Made by a program: the position numbers and the translations under genes
Source of the DNA: Clusia tigrina
Lineage: Eukaryota > Arthropoda > Insecta > Diptera > Clusiidae
Direction of reading: 5' to 3'
Length of the DNA stretch: 64,000 bases
NCBI GenBank assembly: GCA_920105625.2
Contig: CAKKTE020000090.1
Location: 325,501 to 389,500, forward strand
Notes under the pieces: model-generated
What the model was told of the DNA's origin: nothing
Databases searched by the model: none
Seen by the model: only the letters and a program-made list of their open reading frames with translations
Part shown: positions 35,549 through 51,490 of the stretch, piece by piece
Position numbering within the stretch: the stretch's first letter is position 1
Layout of the letters: every line of letters begins with the position of its first letter

Positions 35549-38500
35549 TAATACTTTAATAAATGTACAAAGTTGAAGCAAGCAGATTTGAAATTGGTAG
35601 AAGAATAAAATCAATGAATTTTATTACAATCAACTCAGGGGTACTGTACTGAATTATTAAAAAATAATTGAAGATTCAGCGATATTAAAATCTTAGCCTA
35701 GGCAGCACATGATTTGTGCAAATGCGTGCATGCTTTCTAACAAGTCTCAATCATCAGTCAATTGACTGCTACGGCCAGCTCCAAGAGTTTAAAAGTTTGA
35801 AAATTAATACAATAAAAACTATTTTATATTGATAATGCTCATAAAACTGTATGATATCGCTTATTATATTCTATCAAAAAATTTGTATGTCCATAGAATT
35901 TTTGCTCCTTGGATACAACCTACATTTCATATAACCCAATGAATGCCTATGGTTAAATTATAATTAATTAACAAAATACTACAGAGTATTTTGGCTGATG
36001 TTAGGTTGCGAAGACGTGTGCGGATACGGTATCCGCACTTCTACTCGGAGACATCTATGTATGTCCATTGTGATTGATGTTAGTGTTGACATTTTGTTCA
36101 CCATGTCCATTTCACACACTATGTTTATTTTTAGATAAAAAATAAAAAAAACGACATTTGCGTGAATTGCAAATATTTTGCAAATTTACATATGTACATA
36201 CATACATAAAATTTTTTCAAACGTCAAAGCTTGGTAAATTATTATGAAAATGCACTCACTCGAATGCACTGATTCTTCGAATTATCCAATCAAAATTTTT
36301 TTCCATTTTCTATTCTATAAAGGTTTTTGCGAGAATAGTTCTGTTAACATGATCGTATTGTTAAAAACACCAATCGTGTTGGAGAACACCGAAATTCGAT
36401 TAAATAAATATCGCCGAAATTTGCGATAATTGCTTAATTTTTTTAAAACAGTAACTAAATACATAACAAAATTTACAAATGTTCCCTTTTTTCTTAAATT
36501 AGTTCTATAGTTAAAAAGAAAGGAACTTAAAAATTTAAAAAAAAAAAACATAAAGAAGCGTTTCAATAAATAATATCATGTCCGCTCAATATTACGGGCC
36601 ACTGATTTGGTTGAAGAACTTTGATATCTAGCACACAGTCTATGTAGTATATGACTTTATAAATTTCGTTGTTTGATATAACTTTCTTACAGAAAATATC
36701 CTTTTTACTTTATTAGTTTTCCAAATATTTCATATTACGGACTAATGAATTAAGTTGCCTGTGTATATATGTACAATTACAAAATCTCAAATTAATCGCA
36801 TTACTTACTATAAGCAAATAAAAATTTTTGAACGAAAATTAAAAAGTTTGCAAATTTGAAATAACTATAATAATTTTTAAATTTAAAATTACATCATGTT
36901 CCTCTTCACATTCAAGTGTCATTTTGTAATACTTTCGTTTTAATTTTATCTTTTATAATTTAAGTCTTATTTTCGATAATTATATTTATTTATTTATTTA
37001 AACATCGTTTGAAATTTTTCAATAATTGTATCAAAGTAGAGATTCCTGATGACGAACTTATTCTTCCAATTCATTTTTAAACGAGTATTGTAAGGATATG
37101 TGCGAAAGTTGTTTGTTTCACGTGATTTAGTACTTTTACATACATAGGTAAGTACATGTATGGATATGTACGCGTATGTATATTACAAAGATTTCAGCAC
37201 GTGTGCTACTTGCAATCAAGCGGAAAGTGAAAATGTCAATAATGTTAAAGTTGATAATCAAAATAAAGCCACGATGTTATACAAGCAATACACATACATA
37301 TGTATATATGTAAGAAAGAATGTTTATGTGATATATGCATATAAACATACAGAGCCATACAATTGTATAGAATAATGTATATGACATGCACATTAGAATT
37401 GTACATACGTGTATATATATACATACATACATATGTATATGCATAATTGCAAAAATTAGTGTTTACTTTCTTGTATAGCTCTTATGCACGTAAGTACCCA
37501 TATGTACATAAAAATATACATATGTATTTTCGTATATAAATATGCATATGTGTGCTTCTCTTACTACTAGGTATTTAGCACAACTTTTCCAAAATCAACA
37601 ATAATATGCATATGTACATATATATGTGTATAAAACAGCAACAACTTTCTTTGCCGGTTTTTTTTTATTTGTGAAATATATTTTAAAAATTTTTGGAAAC
37701 ACTTTTTATATACTATATTTTTTTGTTTTCAATCCTCTGAAATGGTTTTGATATTCCTATAAATTATAGGTTTTCTTCAAAAACAAATCAACTATCATAA
37801 ATGAACTATATACATATGTATATGTATGTATGTATTTATTATTTTGCACATTAAAAGAAACCAGAACTATCGCGAGTCGAGAAATAAATACAAAAACCGC
37901 AAACTATGTTCACTTCATTATTTTATTTCATTGCTCACAGCGAAACATCCTTACACTACGATGTACTTTCAACTTCTAACTACAGTTTTAGACACTGCTG
38001 AGTTCCGCTATCCACCAACGGGATATAACACCGTCTTCTTCACAATCTCAAGAAAATTATGCGCGCACAACGTGGACTAGAAAATGTTATGATAATATAA
38101 ATACTAGAAATAAGCACACATCCATATACAACGACGCGAAAAGAAATGAAACAAAAGACATTGGGAACATATACAAACGTAAATTACAGAAGAAAAAAAT
38201 TTATTAAAATAAAAAAACTCACGCGCATAGGAGAAATTTACAAGTTGAAATATTTGATTTGAAGAAATAAGCAACATCATAAGAAAAGGACATCAAGCAA
38301 TATAAAGTCTCAATCCTATAGTAGGAAATGAGTGAAAAAAGTACAGCAAAAAAGGAATATACACTAAAAGGAAGCATACATACAACCAAATATCAACCAA
38401 ATGCCAAACGAGAAACTAAAGAAAATATACCAGTGTAAGGCACAGCTACGACGACACCTTTTGGTTTGTGCCGTTACAGTTTTCTTATACTTGCACCCGC

Positions 38501-38769
38501 GAGGACAACACTACGCTTGCTCGCTCTCTTAACGTACGCACGACAACTCAGACTCATTGCAACCGAATAAATAGGAAGAAAATTAATTCACACACTTCCC
38601 CATATATATATTTATATACATACATATGTATACGCTATATTCTACCTAACACAAGTATGTCGTCAGTCGTAGCCGGAGTAACATTATAATAAGTTCCCCG
38701 TGAATGTACTATTCATATAGTATGTAGGTATATAGGAGAAATTGCAAGGAAATATTGTAGAAAATATTG
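35549..38769. other. AT-rich DNA with ACATACATATG-type simple sequence
   Basis: A perfect 21-bp palindrome lies at 36018-36038. From about 37140 to 37850 the sequence is dominated by ACATATGTATAT-type runs. The relatively GC-richer patch 38440-38600 has no recognised frame. Confidence 0.4.
36018..36038. repeat. Perfect 21-bp palindrome
   Basis: Arms GTGCGGATAC and GTATCCGCAC around a single central G, GC-rich in an AT-rich setting. It could be a protein-binding dyad or the trace of a foldback. Nothing nearby tells which. Confidence 0.85.
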
Positions 38770-38791
38770 TATATATAATATATATATATAT

Positions 38792-38869
<78 letters not shown>

Positions 38870-38875
38870 ATATAT

Positions 38876-38934
<59 letters not shown>

Positions 38935-38937
38935 TAT
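38770..38937. repeat. (TA)n microsatellite, about 165 bp
   Basis: TA dinucleotide with TGGATATAT and TCCATATAT interruptions that form a small inverted pair. Confidence 0.96.
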
Positions 38938-39889
38938 GAAATTATTAGTTGTATTTGATCTGATAGTAAATGAAGTAACTTGCTACTACCCCAAACCAAA
39001 ACCCACCCTAATTGTTTGTTTGCAATATTCTTCGCTACTACTACTTCTTATAGAAATAGAAAGGCTGTTTTTAAGTGTTTATGCGTGCGTGTGTGCATAA
39101 ACACACCCCTATGAAATCATGTAGGGGAAATGTTCTATTAGTAAAAATGCAATGTCTTTTCTTTAGAATAACTTGTGAAAACTAATGGAGGGGAAAACAG
39201 CTGATTTTTTGTATACATATGCTCAAAAGTGGTTACTTCTCGAATATATGCAATTAAATATATTTAAGTAAACTTTATAAGTACAATATGTAAAAGTAAA
39301 TTAATGCTACCTATATTTTGAGTAATTGAAAGTCATTGGGCAATTGTAGTTGAACGCGAGTCAGTTGATGTAAAAGCTCTTTTAAATGTAAAACATCCGC
39401 TAACACTCTCTCAGAAATCGTACTTCTTTGCGGATCCTAAACTAAAATTATCTTTGCATCAGGAAGCAGTAATGTCTAGACTGCAAATATCAGAATATGA
39501 GACATCTGCATGCGTATGAGTAATCACTACAACTGCGGAACTATTAATTTGATTGGTTTTGAAGACAGTTCGAAAAATATACTAAAATGTAATGGAAGAA
39601 TGCCGATCGCGAGGCTTACAACTTGTATATTTGGCAACTTTTATAAGTGTCCACTAATTTCTTTATATAACAATATCTAATATTTCATTATATAATATTT
39701 CATTTATTACTAACATAATCTTCTATTAACACTAATATAATGTTCCGCACAATATATGCCAAATTTATTCGGATTAACACAATTTGAAAAACCGATAATG
39801 AGGCAGATGTAGCAACATCAGCAAACAACTTCGAACACCAGTTAAATTCATCTTCTTCTGATTGAACAAATATATTTATTTATTTATAT
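38938..39889. other. Unassigned AT-rich DNA
   Basis: No supported feature. Confidence 0.4.
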
Positions 39890-40134
<245 letters not shown>

Positions 40135-41295
40135 ACAATTTGATATGTATATTACTACGAAATTAACGAATTTTGCGTTCACAATTAAACATCATGTACT
40201 TAACCTGATAACCTCTGCCCTGGGCAAGCTTATATCAGCGGCTACCGAGAAACTATTTTTCCGTTAATATATTTTATTTTTCCTGAAACCATTTGTTCAA
40301 TTTGCATGTAAATATTTACCCAATTCCATTTGGTGTAACAACAGTTGGCTGAACAAATTTATCGTACAAACGATTGTATGTACTCTTCTCCTTTCCGTTT
40401 ACTACTATCCCAAAAAAATGTAAAACTTGATGGTCAAACCTTGAACCGTGTAAAAGATGACAGGAAACAAAGGACACTTACGTATATTCTCGTATGCAAT
40501 TCGAATGAACAAAATAGAAATTCATATATTTCTTAAATGTGTGTGTCTGTGAATCTTTGGCATGTGATTGGTTGGAATATAGATTTAACTCTAAAATCTG
40601 GTACAAGAATAGTAGGCTTTATTGTAGTAGCCATAGTGTCAACATAGAATGGCCATGCAAAAATTATTACGATTATCTTTATAAATTATGATATTAGAAA
40701 TATATTAATATCAAACAGCGATAACAGTATTTGTAATGTCCGTTGTTAGTATAAGTACATTGTTCGAAATGTCTCATAAAGTGCAGTGTGATATTAACTT
40801 ATGAGTAGCATATTCTTGTCGATGTTTATGTTTATGTTTGAAGGACTAGAAGAGGTCGCACAACTATTGATAGTTTCTCTCTTAAGATTTGCTAAAAGCG
40901 TATCCCTGTTCAACGATTCATACTATAGCTCTTAAATGGATATCCATCTGGCACCGCAAAGTACCTTGTTGGTCTATGTCTGGCCTTCACGGCCGGCCAG
41001 TCTAACCAAACCTAACCTTATGTCTATGTTGCAATGCGAACTACTACGATTAGCTTCTAGCCCTTTCTAATTATTAGTCTAGACAGCGTCAAAACATGAG
41101 GGCGTACAAGTATGTAAACGTACCATAGAGTTATCCAATCATTATTCTTAAATAAATCAAATCATAGTTTTTTTACCTAGGAAAATATATTTATATATGT
41201 GACATTTTCTGCACAACATATTGAACAAAATTCAACTATATAGAAATTATAATAGGATATGGCTATGATATTTTAGATATTATCCTCAAACACAA
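40135..41295. other. Mostly unassigned DNA, with a possible LINE 3' scrap
   Basis: At about 40950-41025 the minus strand reads AAGGTTAGGTTTGGTTAGAC and then 'TGGCCGGCCGTGAAGGCC', of a kind I associate with 3' ends of fly LINEs. This is only suggestive. The rest shows no feature. Confidence 0.35.
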
Positions 41296-41885
41296 AAAGA
41301 AATGAGAAGGCTGATTGCTTAGCAAGAAAGGCTGCAGCCTCTCCTTTCGACGGGTCTAAGCCCCTCTGTGGACTATCGTTCAATACCATTGGAGGTCTGC
41401 TAAAGAAGTGTACAGATGCAAAAATAAGTCAAACCTGGAAAACTCTTCCGGGATTAAGACAGTCCAAAGGCCTTCTGGGAGATTTTAATCCTAAAAGAGC
41501 TAAGGAGTTAATAAATATGCCTCGGAGTAAATTAAGAATTATTACAGGCATTTTAAGTGGACACTGTATACTCAACTACCATATGAATAAGTTGGGTATA
41601 TCTTCAGATTCCATCTGTCGATTCTGTGGAGAAAGTGCCGAAACCTTACTGCACCTGATCATAGACTGCGGCCCATTGGCATACAAAAGACTCAGGTATT
41701 CTGGAGAATATATCTTAGATATGAGCAAGATCCCTCATCTTGATTCCTCCAAAATATATGAATCGGAAATCAACCTGACAGAAGAATTGTAGATGAGACT
41801 ATCCTCCTTTTCAAATAAATAGGGGCATCACAATAAATCTTTCAGGTCGCGGTGTACAACAACCTTAAATAAATCTAAATACATA
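41296..41885 (+). pseudogene. 5'-truncated LOA/I-type LINE copy with 15-bp target duplication
   Basis: The insertion begins inside RNase H ('NEKADCLARKAAASPFDG') and runs through 'LPGLRQSKGLLGDFNPKRAK', 'RIITGILSGHCILNYHMNKL' and the Cys/His cluster 'CRFCGESAETLLHLIIDC' to TAG at 41790-41792, then a short 3' UTR ending in TAAAT repeats. TATCCTCAAACACAA at 41281-41295 and TATCCTCAAGCACAA at 41886-41900 are near-identical flanks and mark the target duplication. The coding part is the same family as 63710-64000, at roughly 88-90 percent identity over the shared 290 bp by eye. It gives the 3' end of the LINE that leaves the window at the right edge. Confidence 0.92.
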
Positions 41886-41900
41886 TATCCTCAAGCACAA

Positions 41901-43283
41901 TTTCGATATATGTTCATATATGTATACATTATAAGTGTCAAACTACAGAGTTTGGATATGACAAATGCATATGTACGTACATATCTGCAATCTTTTTAAA
42001 TTATATACATACGCTTTGTGATTTTGTAGAGGGTATTCCAAAAAACGGACCAGAATAGATCCACCTTGCATGTTTTGACCAATGATGTGTGCTGCCAAAA
42101 AGCATATGACAGATCTCTATAAATTTTACCTACATTGTTGCCTGCATTGTTTCGGAAGATAACTAGCTTTGAGCAGCTGTATTTAGTTATATAGGATATA
42201 TGACAGTCCTCAAGTTGTTAACCTTTTGAAAACACAAATTTTCATTTGACCCTTAACTGTTAATAATTTTTGCGAGCTATGTGTGTGTGGGTGTGTATGA
42301 AAGCTCGCTTTTGAGCAAAACATAGTAATTGAAGAACCAATATAAAAAAATACCATTATATTTGCTTTCAGAGAGTATAAAACTTGTCAGCTTTTGTAAT
42401 TTGTCTCTTAAACACAATTGCAGAATTTCATTCAGTAAAGTTTTCTCTTTCTATTTGCGTTTTATTTCTTTCGCTTAATGTAAGTTTCTCTTTTTCTCTT
42501 CATGTACATTTTAATATCGCAGAAGACATTTATAATTCTTCTCTGTTGAAGTAACCTGAAATTCCCCTCTATTTCGTAAGGCAGAAATGTGTGTTTGTGT
42601 GGGCAAATATATACGTAAGTATATAAGTATGAAAAAAGGACTGCATAAAAACGGTCAGTCTTTCGCTATTTCTGCTTAACCTGAGAAAAAATTCGTTCGT
42701 TCACCCATGATGTGCTTGTGATGTAAGATTCCATTTTTTAAGCTTTCCAGATTTATATTACATTTTTTTTTTGGGTTCTTAAAATGATACAATAATATTT
42801 ACTTGAGAAATGTTAAATATAATTGTATTAAGCTTTAACTGTATTCAAATCCTAAAATTTTATTTTTGATATGAAGCAGGATTACAGATATCGTAAATAA
42901 ATTAATGAAAACAAATTTAAGCCAGTGCTGACCTTGCGACATGATTTGCCACTATAGTGTGTGGAAGGCGAAGTTAAACTTGCCAACAATTACTTCATGG
43001 AGCGGGCTACAAGGTCTAGTACGAGTATAAAGACAGTGTTTGAACGCATGCTCAAAGCTTTGAGTGTGTCTTCTGATTTAAATGGCAAGCTTTTTTGGTT
43101 ATCAAAAGAAAGGTATTTTTAATAAGCTAGGTGTATAAATATATACGACATACATACATATACATAAATAGACAAATGGACTTGCTGATCTGATCATATT
43201 AGAAAACCCTATTTAATAGCTTTAGTTTCTTGTACTATGTATTTTTAGTGTGTAATATTTAATTTTAAATAACAAATGTTCAA
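41901..43283. other. Unassigned AT-rich DNA
   Basis: No supported feature. Confidence 0.4.
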
Positions 43284-44050
43284 TAGGCTTGGGTAGCGAA
43301 CGACCGAACGAACTAACTGATATGTTTCACTGAACTGAACCAAAAACAATATACAGAGTATAGTATATTGTCTTTGACTGAACTAACTGAACTAGTTCAG
43401 ATCTGATAAACAAAATAGTTCACTTACTCACTTGCTCACTTCCTCATTTACTCACTTGTTCACTTCCTCATTTTCTCACTTGCTCACCTATTCATATGGT
43501 TGAACCAAAGACAATATACTATAAAGACATTACATCGTTCTCTTCACTCAGCGAAATGAGTTAAAAAACCCTGGCTGCCTATTGGACCAAAACCCGAAGT
43601 GTGCTCGGCAATGCAAAGGCAAAACATGTAGATACACATTCTGGTGTTTGCGTTCTATATGAGCGTGTGTGTTTAATACATTAAGTCCCACTTTCCGAAT
43701 AAGAAACCTTTGCCATACAGAAAATTCATTCTTGTGTATTTTACCCCAGCCACACAGAACAAAATAAAAATTTGATTTCCAATTAGTCGCTTCTGCTGTG
43801 AGCACACATACACACACACTAAATTATTCATACGAATGTGCAAACAACAATAGCCATGTGTGCGGCTGCCGATGGATACATATTCACGACTGCTTTGTGA
43901 AATTGCCGATCAGAATTCCAATGTGGTTGCCATCAATTTCAATATGTTGATTCTCACTCAAGAGAGCAATGAAAGGTCTTTCTGTATATTGTCTTTGGTT
44001 GAACCGTTTATTCACTCATATGAGCAGATATACGAATATATACCAGAGAA
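43284..44050. mobile_element. hAT-type MITE, second copy, rearranged
   Basis: It starts TAGGCTTGGGT like the MITE at 28535 and shares GTTCAGATCTGATAAACAAA with the same degenerate TCACTTRCTCACTT array. Its later part ('TATTCACTCATATGAGCAG', 44010-44028) also matches the first copy, but the two are separated by a 508-bp segment bounded by inverted repeats. The right end was not found. Confidence 0.6.
43498..44005. repeat. Segment with 30-bp inverted ends inside the MITE copy
   Basis: 43498-43528 (GGTTGAACCAAAGACAATAT...) pairs with 43976-44005 as a near-perfect reverse complement. The same CAAAGACAATATAC motif also forms a small palindrome at 43337-43383. It may be a foldback insertion or a rearrangement of MITE-internal repeats. 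Confidence 0.65.
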
Positions 44051-44095
44051 CACAGAAAAAGGAGTCTTTTTCGCTGCCAGTGTCCGTAGCGGACA

Positions 44096-44158
44096 CACCA
44101 CGATTTTGAGTTGATTCACCACGATTCTGAGTGGATTCACCACGATTTTCAGTGAATT
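44096..44158. repeat. 21-bp tandem repeat, three units
   Basis: CACCACGATTTTGAGTTGATT and two variants follow head to tail. No frame uses it convincingly. Confidence 0.85.
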
Positions 44159-44477
44159 CGTGTACAACGTCCGTGGTTTCAATGAGAACAAATTAAATTA
44201 TTATTTTCTATTATGTAATTTTGTTTTGCTGTGTCCCATTTCATTTCGGACTATCAAAGTTTTGATGTTGCTTGTAGCACAACAGTTTTGTATTTCCAGC
44301 ATTAAAATATTAAACTTACTATGCTGTAATATAGGTTTTTTGTAATTCTCCCACTTGTACTCTCCACCTTCGTTATCGTATAAATATAAAGATATGTTTT
44401 TTATAGATCTTAGGTCGCCCAGAAACCTTCTTTTAATGCTGAATTTAATTATTTTTATTTTTTTTAATACAAAAGAA
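44159..44477. other. Unassigned DNA
   Basis: No supported feature. Frames on both strands lack domains. Confidence 0.35.
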
Positions 44478-44888
44478 GGGGTGTCCACGCCATTAGTCTT
44501 TGAGCTCGCGGTGCTCGAATACCGTTAGAATTACAACAATTGGCTCTTTTGAGCTCAATTGTTTTAGACTTCGGCGCCGGCAAAGGTAGACAAAATTCCA
44601 ATTTACGCAGTCCGAAAACAATTTTTTTTTATTTGTTTACTATTTTGTGCTTCTCAGAACTTTTTATTTCTGCGTGCACTGAAAAAAAAAATCGAGTTAT
44701 AATTTAAAATGATTTAGTGCGGACTGAAAAATTTGCCGGAAGGACGATTGATGCATAGGAAAAAGTGGGGGGAGGGGGTTCTGTATAACCAACTGCCATT
44801 GCCAGACACCTTTTTGCTGTCAGCGGAGCCAAATTAAAATATTGTGTTTGTTGTTTGAGCTCACAACAAACATTTTTCTGGACACCCC
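44478..44888. mobile_element. Possible TIR element, GGGGTGTCCA ends
   Basis: GGGGTGTCCA at 44478-44487 and TGGACACCCC at 44879-44888 are exact inverted repeats. GAGCTC-centred motifs recur near both ends (near 44503, 44551, 44857). The short arms and lack of a clear target duplication keep this tentative. Confidence 0.45.
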
Positions 44889-44955
44889 CGATCTACAGTA
44901 TGAATAACAATTAGTTTGGATCAGATAAATAATTAGAATCTGAACATTAGTACAT

Positions 44956-45387
44956 TTATATGCAATTAATTAGAAAATAATTACAGTCAAAGATATTCCG
45001 TCTTTTGAGACGTCTAGGTTTCCCGACAGAACGCAGAATATTGCCAGCTTCTATATTCATATATTGCTGTAATCTCAGTTTGTGACCTGCCGCTTTAGCC
45101 TCGATACGACCGGAGGAGGAATCGCGCTGGATGTCGCAATTTCTAAATTCCCAGAGTGCTTTGACGGTGTTCGGTAGTATCTTAGTTTGAAAACGGTGCA
45201 TGATTTCTACGCTGGGTTCGACTATTTGGCTTTGCAGAGAGTTTAGATTTACATCCCAACGTAGTTCTCTGTCAAGCTCCTTTGTGTTGTTTTTAATATG
45301 TTCTTTCCAATGAAGTTTAGCATCCAGAGTTATACCCAGATATTTTGCAGTATTTGCATATGTACTGACTAGCCGGAATGGAAGCAA
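44956..45387 (-). pseudogene. Jockey-type ORF2 C-terminal remnant
   Basis: The minus-strand frame has 'KYLGITLDAKLHWKEHI' and 'NNTKELDRELRW' (the segment after the RT active site), then a jump to 'IMHRFQTKILPNTVKALWEF' and 'RRLKRRNIFD' near the C-terminus, ending in TAA at 44956-44958. In full-length jockey elements some 40 residues around 'KLLLYKTILKPIWTYG' lie between these blocks, so this copy has an internal in-frame deletion, although its 143 codons remain open. The catalytic RT is missing and there is no RNase H. The usual 3' poly(A) is not clear. It is distinct from the jockey copy at 2.7-4.7 kb. Confidence 0.72.
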
Positions 45388-47829
45388 ACAGAGTTAGTGG
45401 CTGCTCGTAATTTTGATATTCATTCTACGGTTGTCTTTCGGTTGCCAGAATAGAAGTTTCATTGGCTAATGTTTCAATTTTGCTTTCGTGCGGAATTGGC
45501 AGAAATCTTATAATTATGTATATAAAAATAGTTTTCCAAAATGTAATAATTTTAATTTTGTAATATGACAAAGTACGTTTGATTAGAAAGCCTTTTGTTC
45601 CAAACCTTCTATTTGTTCGAGTCACTAACATCTTTTTAGCTAGCAGCTCAGTTCATTTTCTGTTTTGCCATTTAGAACTGTCATTTACATTATGGTAGAT
45701 TCCATTTTCCAATATTTTTCCTTTATTCTGATAATTCTTAATTTAATTAAATATAAAATATGCATTTTTAAAATAAAAAAAAACAATATACTCGTATATC
45801 ATTTCCAGTGTGGAAAACTAATTTATTTTTTCCTTCACCAGAATCACACTTCGACTACTTTTATTAATTAGTATTAATTATAATACACAATTTTTGACTT
45901 CACTTCAACTTAGCCCAAACGTCAAATAAGTGAACTGAATCTGCGTGTAGTGAACTGCAAATAAACTCTGACTGCAGTATTTTATGCGACGCGAAGAAAC
46001 CTCTTGTCAAAACCCTGTATTACATCAAGAAAAGGAGTAGAATAGACTATTTTGCCTTCTAGTTCCATTTTTAATTACTTAAACAATTGGATGTACTTGG
46101 GCGATTATAGAGTTCTTACTTCGAAATCCAAATTTATGGGTCGGAATCAACTATTCTGATTCAATAATAGGCACAAGTTTTTTGTATATGTATTAATTTC
46201 ACACAAAGTTTTGAGATAGTTGGCAAAATGTAATCGGTTTATAAGAGAGATAGAGAAATATGCTCTGGTGTTTTGCCTGGATTGCACTGAACTGGTGTAT
46301 AAATCTAAAAATTGCTGTCTGGTAGCTGCTTGAGTATTTCGAGTATGATAAGATCGGAGCCGGGCGTTTTTATATCTTAAAGTTTTTTTTAATTTTCGCA
46401 ATCTAATATTTATATTTAATTCTTCACAATGCTCTTAATTTGGTTAAAATATTTAGGCCATGTGATTACATTACATTTTAGGCCATTTTCCATTACTAGT
46501 ATTTACCGCGCTGATATGATTGGTAGATTTCATTAGGCATTTCATCGATTTCCAAACTGAGTAATCTGACTGATCAGCATTGATTATGATGATGATTCAT
46601 CGGCAGTTAGTGTTAAAATGTGTCTATTAATTGATTCATTTTTAATTATACGAATGATATTTTTTAAACTTTTAGGTGCTTTGTTAATTATTGTTGTATC
46701 TATAGGAGATTCCAAGATATTGCATATCCCATGTAACGTCATGCCAGGCTTAACTTGCTATTTGAACGAACATCTGATTGCCTTAAGTGCATGAAATCGT
46801 ACTGTTTGTATTTTTTAATACTCCTAAATCGTTTGCAGAGCTATCACTTGTTTTATGTGACGACATTTGAAATGACCTGTATACGAATCAAGCGTGTGTG
46901 TGCTGATTTTCTTCAAATTTGGCAGAGCTTTAACAAGTTTCAGACTCCACCATTTACAATTTGAAATTAATAATCGTCTCGGTTTTAATCTATTCGTTTT
47001 TTGAGTAGAGACATATGAAGTACTCCAAAAAATATACTTCTCAAAGAGATGTAAAAAAGCCGCTGGCAAACTTTCTAGGCTGCGAGTCAATCCAAATGTG
47101 CAATAAAGAAGACGTTTCGGTTCAATGGGCATTGCCATTTTAAAGCAGGCTTTTTGTGAATTTAATTGTGAAAATAATTACAAATTGATTTTAAAAACAA
47201 AAGTTCAAAAGTACTAATTATTATAACAATAAATATAATTTAAAGGTTTTGGTTCAATAATTTATGAAATTGTTGGAATATTTTTCTCTTCATTATCAAT
47301 GGCTCCTCTGATGCTCAATGTGGCACATCAATTAGTCAATTCTGATTCTGGATAAAAATTAGTTGTGAAATTTAAAATATTCAAAATACTGGAAATCTTA
47401 AATTTATTTTATGTCGTCGAGGTTCTTTAAAGTTTGAAATCTACACAAATTCACTTTTAATGTTGAAAATATAAGTTGCGATCATAGTTACATAGATTCT
47501 TTCCAACGATATTTTCATTATACATTTTTTTGAGATATATTATAACAGGCTATTATGTCTGCTCAGAACAAGTCTTAACAACACTTGTTAATCATTAAAT
47601 TCGAAACAATTTACACCGAATTCGAAAAGAAATATTTCTATATCATCAACTCCAGAAATCTTTTAAGAAGCTGCCTCTGTTGTTATTAAAAAAAATTTAC
47701 TTATTCAACCCAATAATTTCATATTTGACAGAAAATATCATTCAATGAAGTACTAAGAACGCATAGTTGTTTGTTGGCGCTCGAAATATTCATGAAATTT
47801 AATAATAATTGCAAGCCTAGTAAAGGTAT
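45388..47829. other. AT-rich DNA without supported genes
   Basis: Minus-strand frames at 46147-46401 ('NTQAATRQQFLDLYTSSVQS') and 46824-47138 have some protein-like texture, but I recognise no family and see no neighbours that would explain them. Confidence 0.35.
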
Positions 47830-48290
47830 TGTTACGAAATTGTCCTCTTGGCAATTTACTCTAACTTTCAATGCTCGGATTCGTACCACTGGATTATGTA
47901 GTAATCAAACAGTCGCTGGTTAAATTAAAATAATTAACTATATTTAATTATTGCAATCTACAGACTTAATATTAGGCTAACTTTCACTTTATTACAATTT
48001 GCACTTTATTTAATAATTCATTAATCACTTTATTAATTCTCAATTACAATAATTACTGTTTCGGTTAAAATGCACGATGTACACACTGTTACGATTTCTG
48101 CTCAACTGCCTCGACTTTAATTGTGTGGTGGCTTATACACCTTTCTGATGGTTAAAGTAGAGTATTCTAGAATATTCCCTACACTTCGGTAGAAGTTTGA
48201 GAACATTCTCGAATTTTAGCTGCACTTCGAAAGAGGGTTCTTCAGTAAGTTCGAATAGATTGTGTCTTGACTTATATACATCTCTCTCGT
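47830..48290 (+). mobile_element. Diverged LTR fragment related to the solo LTR at 6066
   Basis: It begins TGTTACGAAATTG and shares 'CAATTTA' and 'CGCTGGATT'-like motifs (here CACTGGATTATGTAGTAA) at the same spacing as 6066-6160. A TATA-like 'GGCTTATACACC' lies where the other has its TATA box. No matching right terminus or target duplication was found, so it is truncated or strongly diverged. Confidence 0.55.
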
Positions 48291-49254
48291 AGTAACTGAA
48301 CTTAATAGAGGTATCCTAAAAGTATGCAATCATTTATGTTTCAGTATGTATATACTAGGGTGGTTTTAAAAAATCGATGTCGGTTTTTTTTTGGGGGCGC
48401 ACCCCCCTAAAATGTTTCATTTTGTTAGATTTTAAGATTGCCAAAGTTTGAGCACAATTGGAAGATGTTAATCCGTGCCACTGGGGCCTCAAAGTTTTGA
48501 AAATATCGATTTTTTGGCAGTTTGGCGACTTCGGCGACCCATATCTCTGGAACGACTAAAGCTATTTGCCCGTGTCATACATCAAATTGAAGGCGATACT
48601 GTTTTTAACATTTTATATTCTACACAATAAATACGCAACTAGTACTGAAACCGAAAAAATAGAGCCAATGTCCCTAAAAACGTGACTAGGTACCCCTGAG
48701 AGCGAAGATGCGTTATTTGTATTATTATTGCTTATTATGGACAAATACTTGTACTTTGGAATCTCATTTCATTTAAATATGTTTGCTATGGTATACCGTT
48801 AATTTTAGACCCACAACAATGTTTTTTTTTTATGTCATCTATCTATGTATGTATCTATTTTTTCCTCATACTGTATCACTGGCGACCCCAAGCAGATAAA
48901 ACCAAACTAGTTTAAAAATGTATTGGGTTACCCTACTACCTATTGTTATATTTTAAGTAGAAGTCCAGGGGTTCAGAGTCTGTTATTAAAAAAAGAAAAG
49001 GATAGTTAGGTGGTTCTTGCTTTTATGATTTTGTTTCTTGGTCAGTTGAAAATTATTCGCTGAACAGTGAAAGTCGTATTTTGTTCTACGTTCGTGTGAT
49101 CGAGTTTAAAAAAACCCACTAAATATTAACTACAAAAGACATTTTTATTTTAATTAGGTCGGTACCTAATAACACGTACTCTTTGTTTTAGTTAGTGTCA
49201 TTCTGTGTCATTTATTCTTTCTTCTAGTGAACATTTTTATTTCTCGTAAAAGTG

Positions 49255-51490
<2,236 letters not shown>

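Noticed and set aside
46824..47138. A 104-codon minus-strand frame as a gene
   Set aside because: No domain, no relatives that I recognise and no context; left as unassigned DNA.
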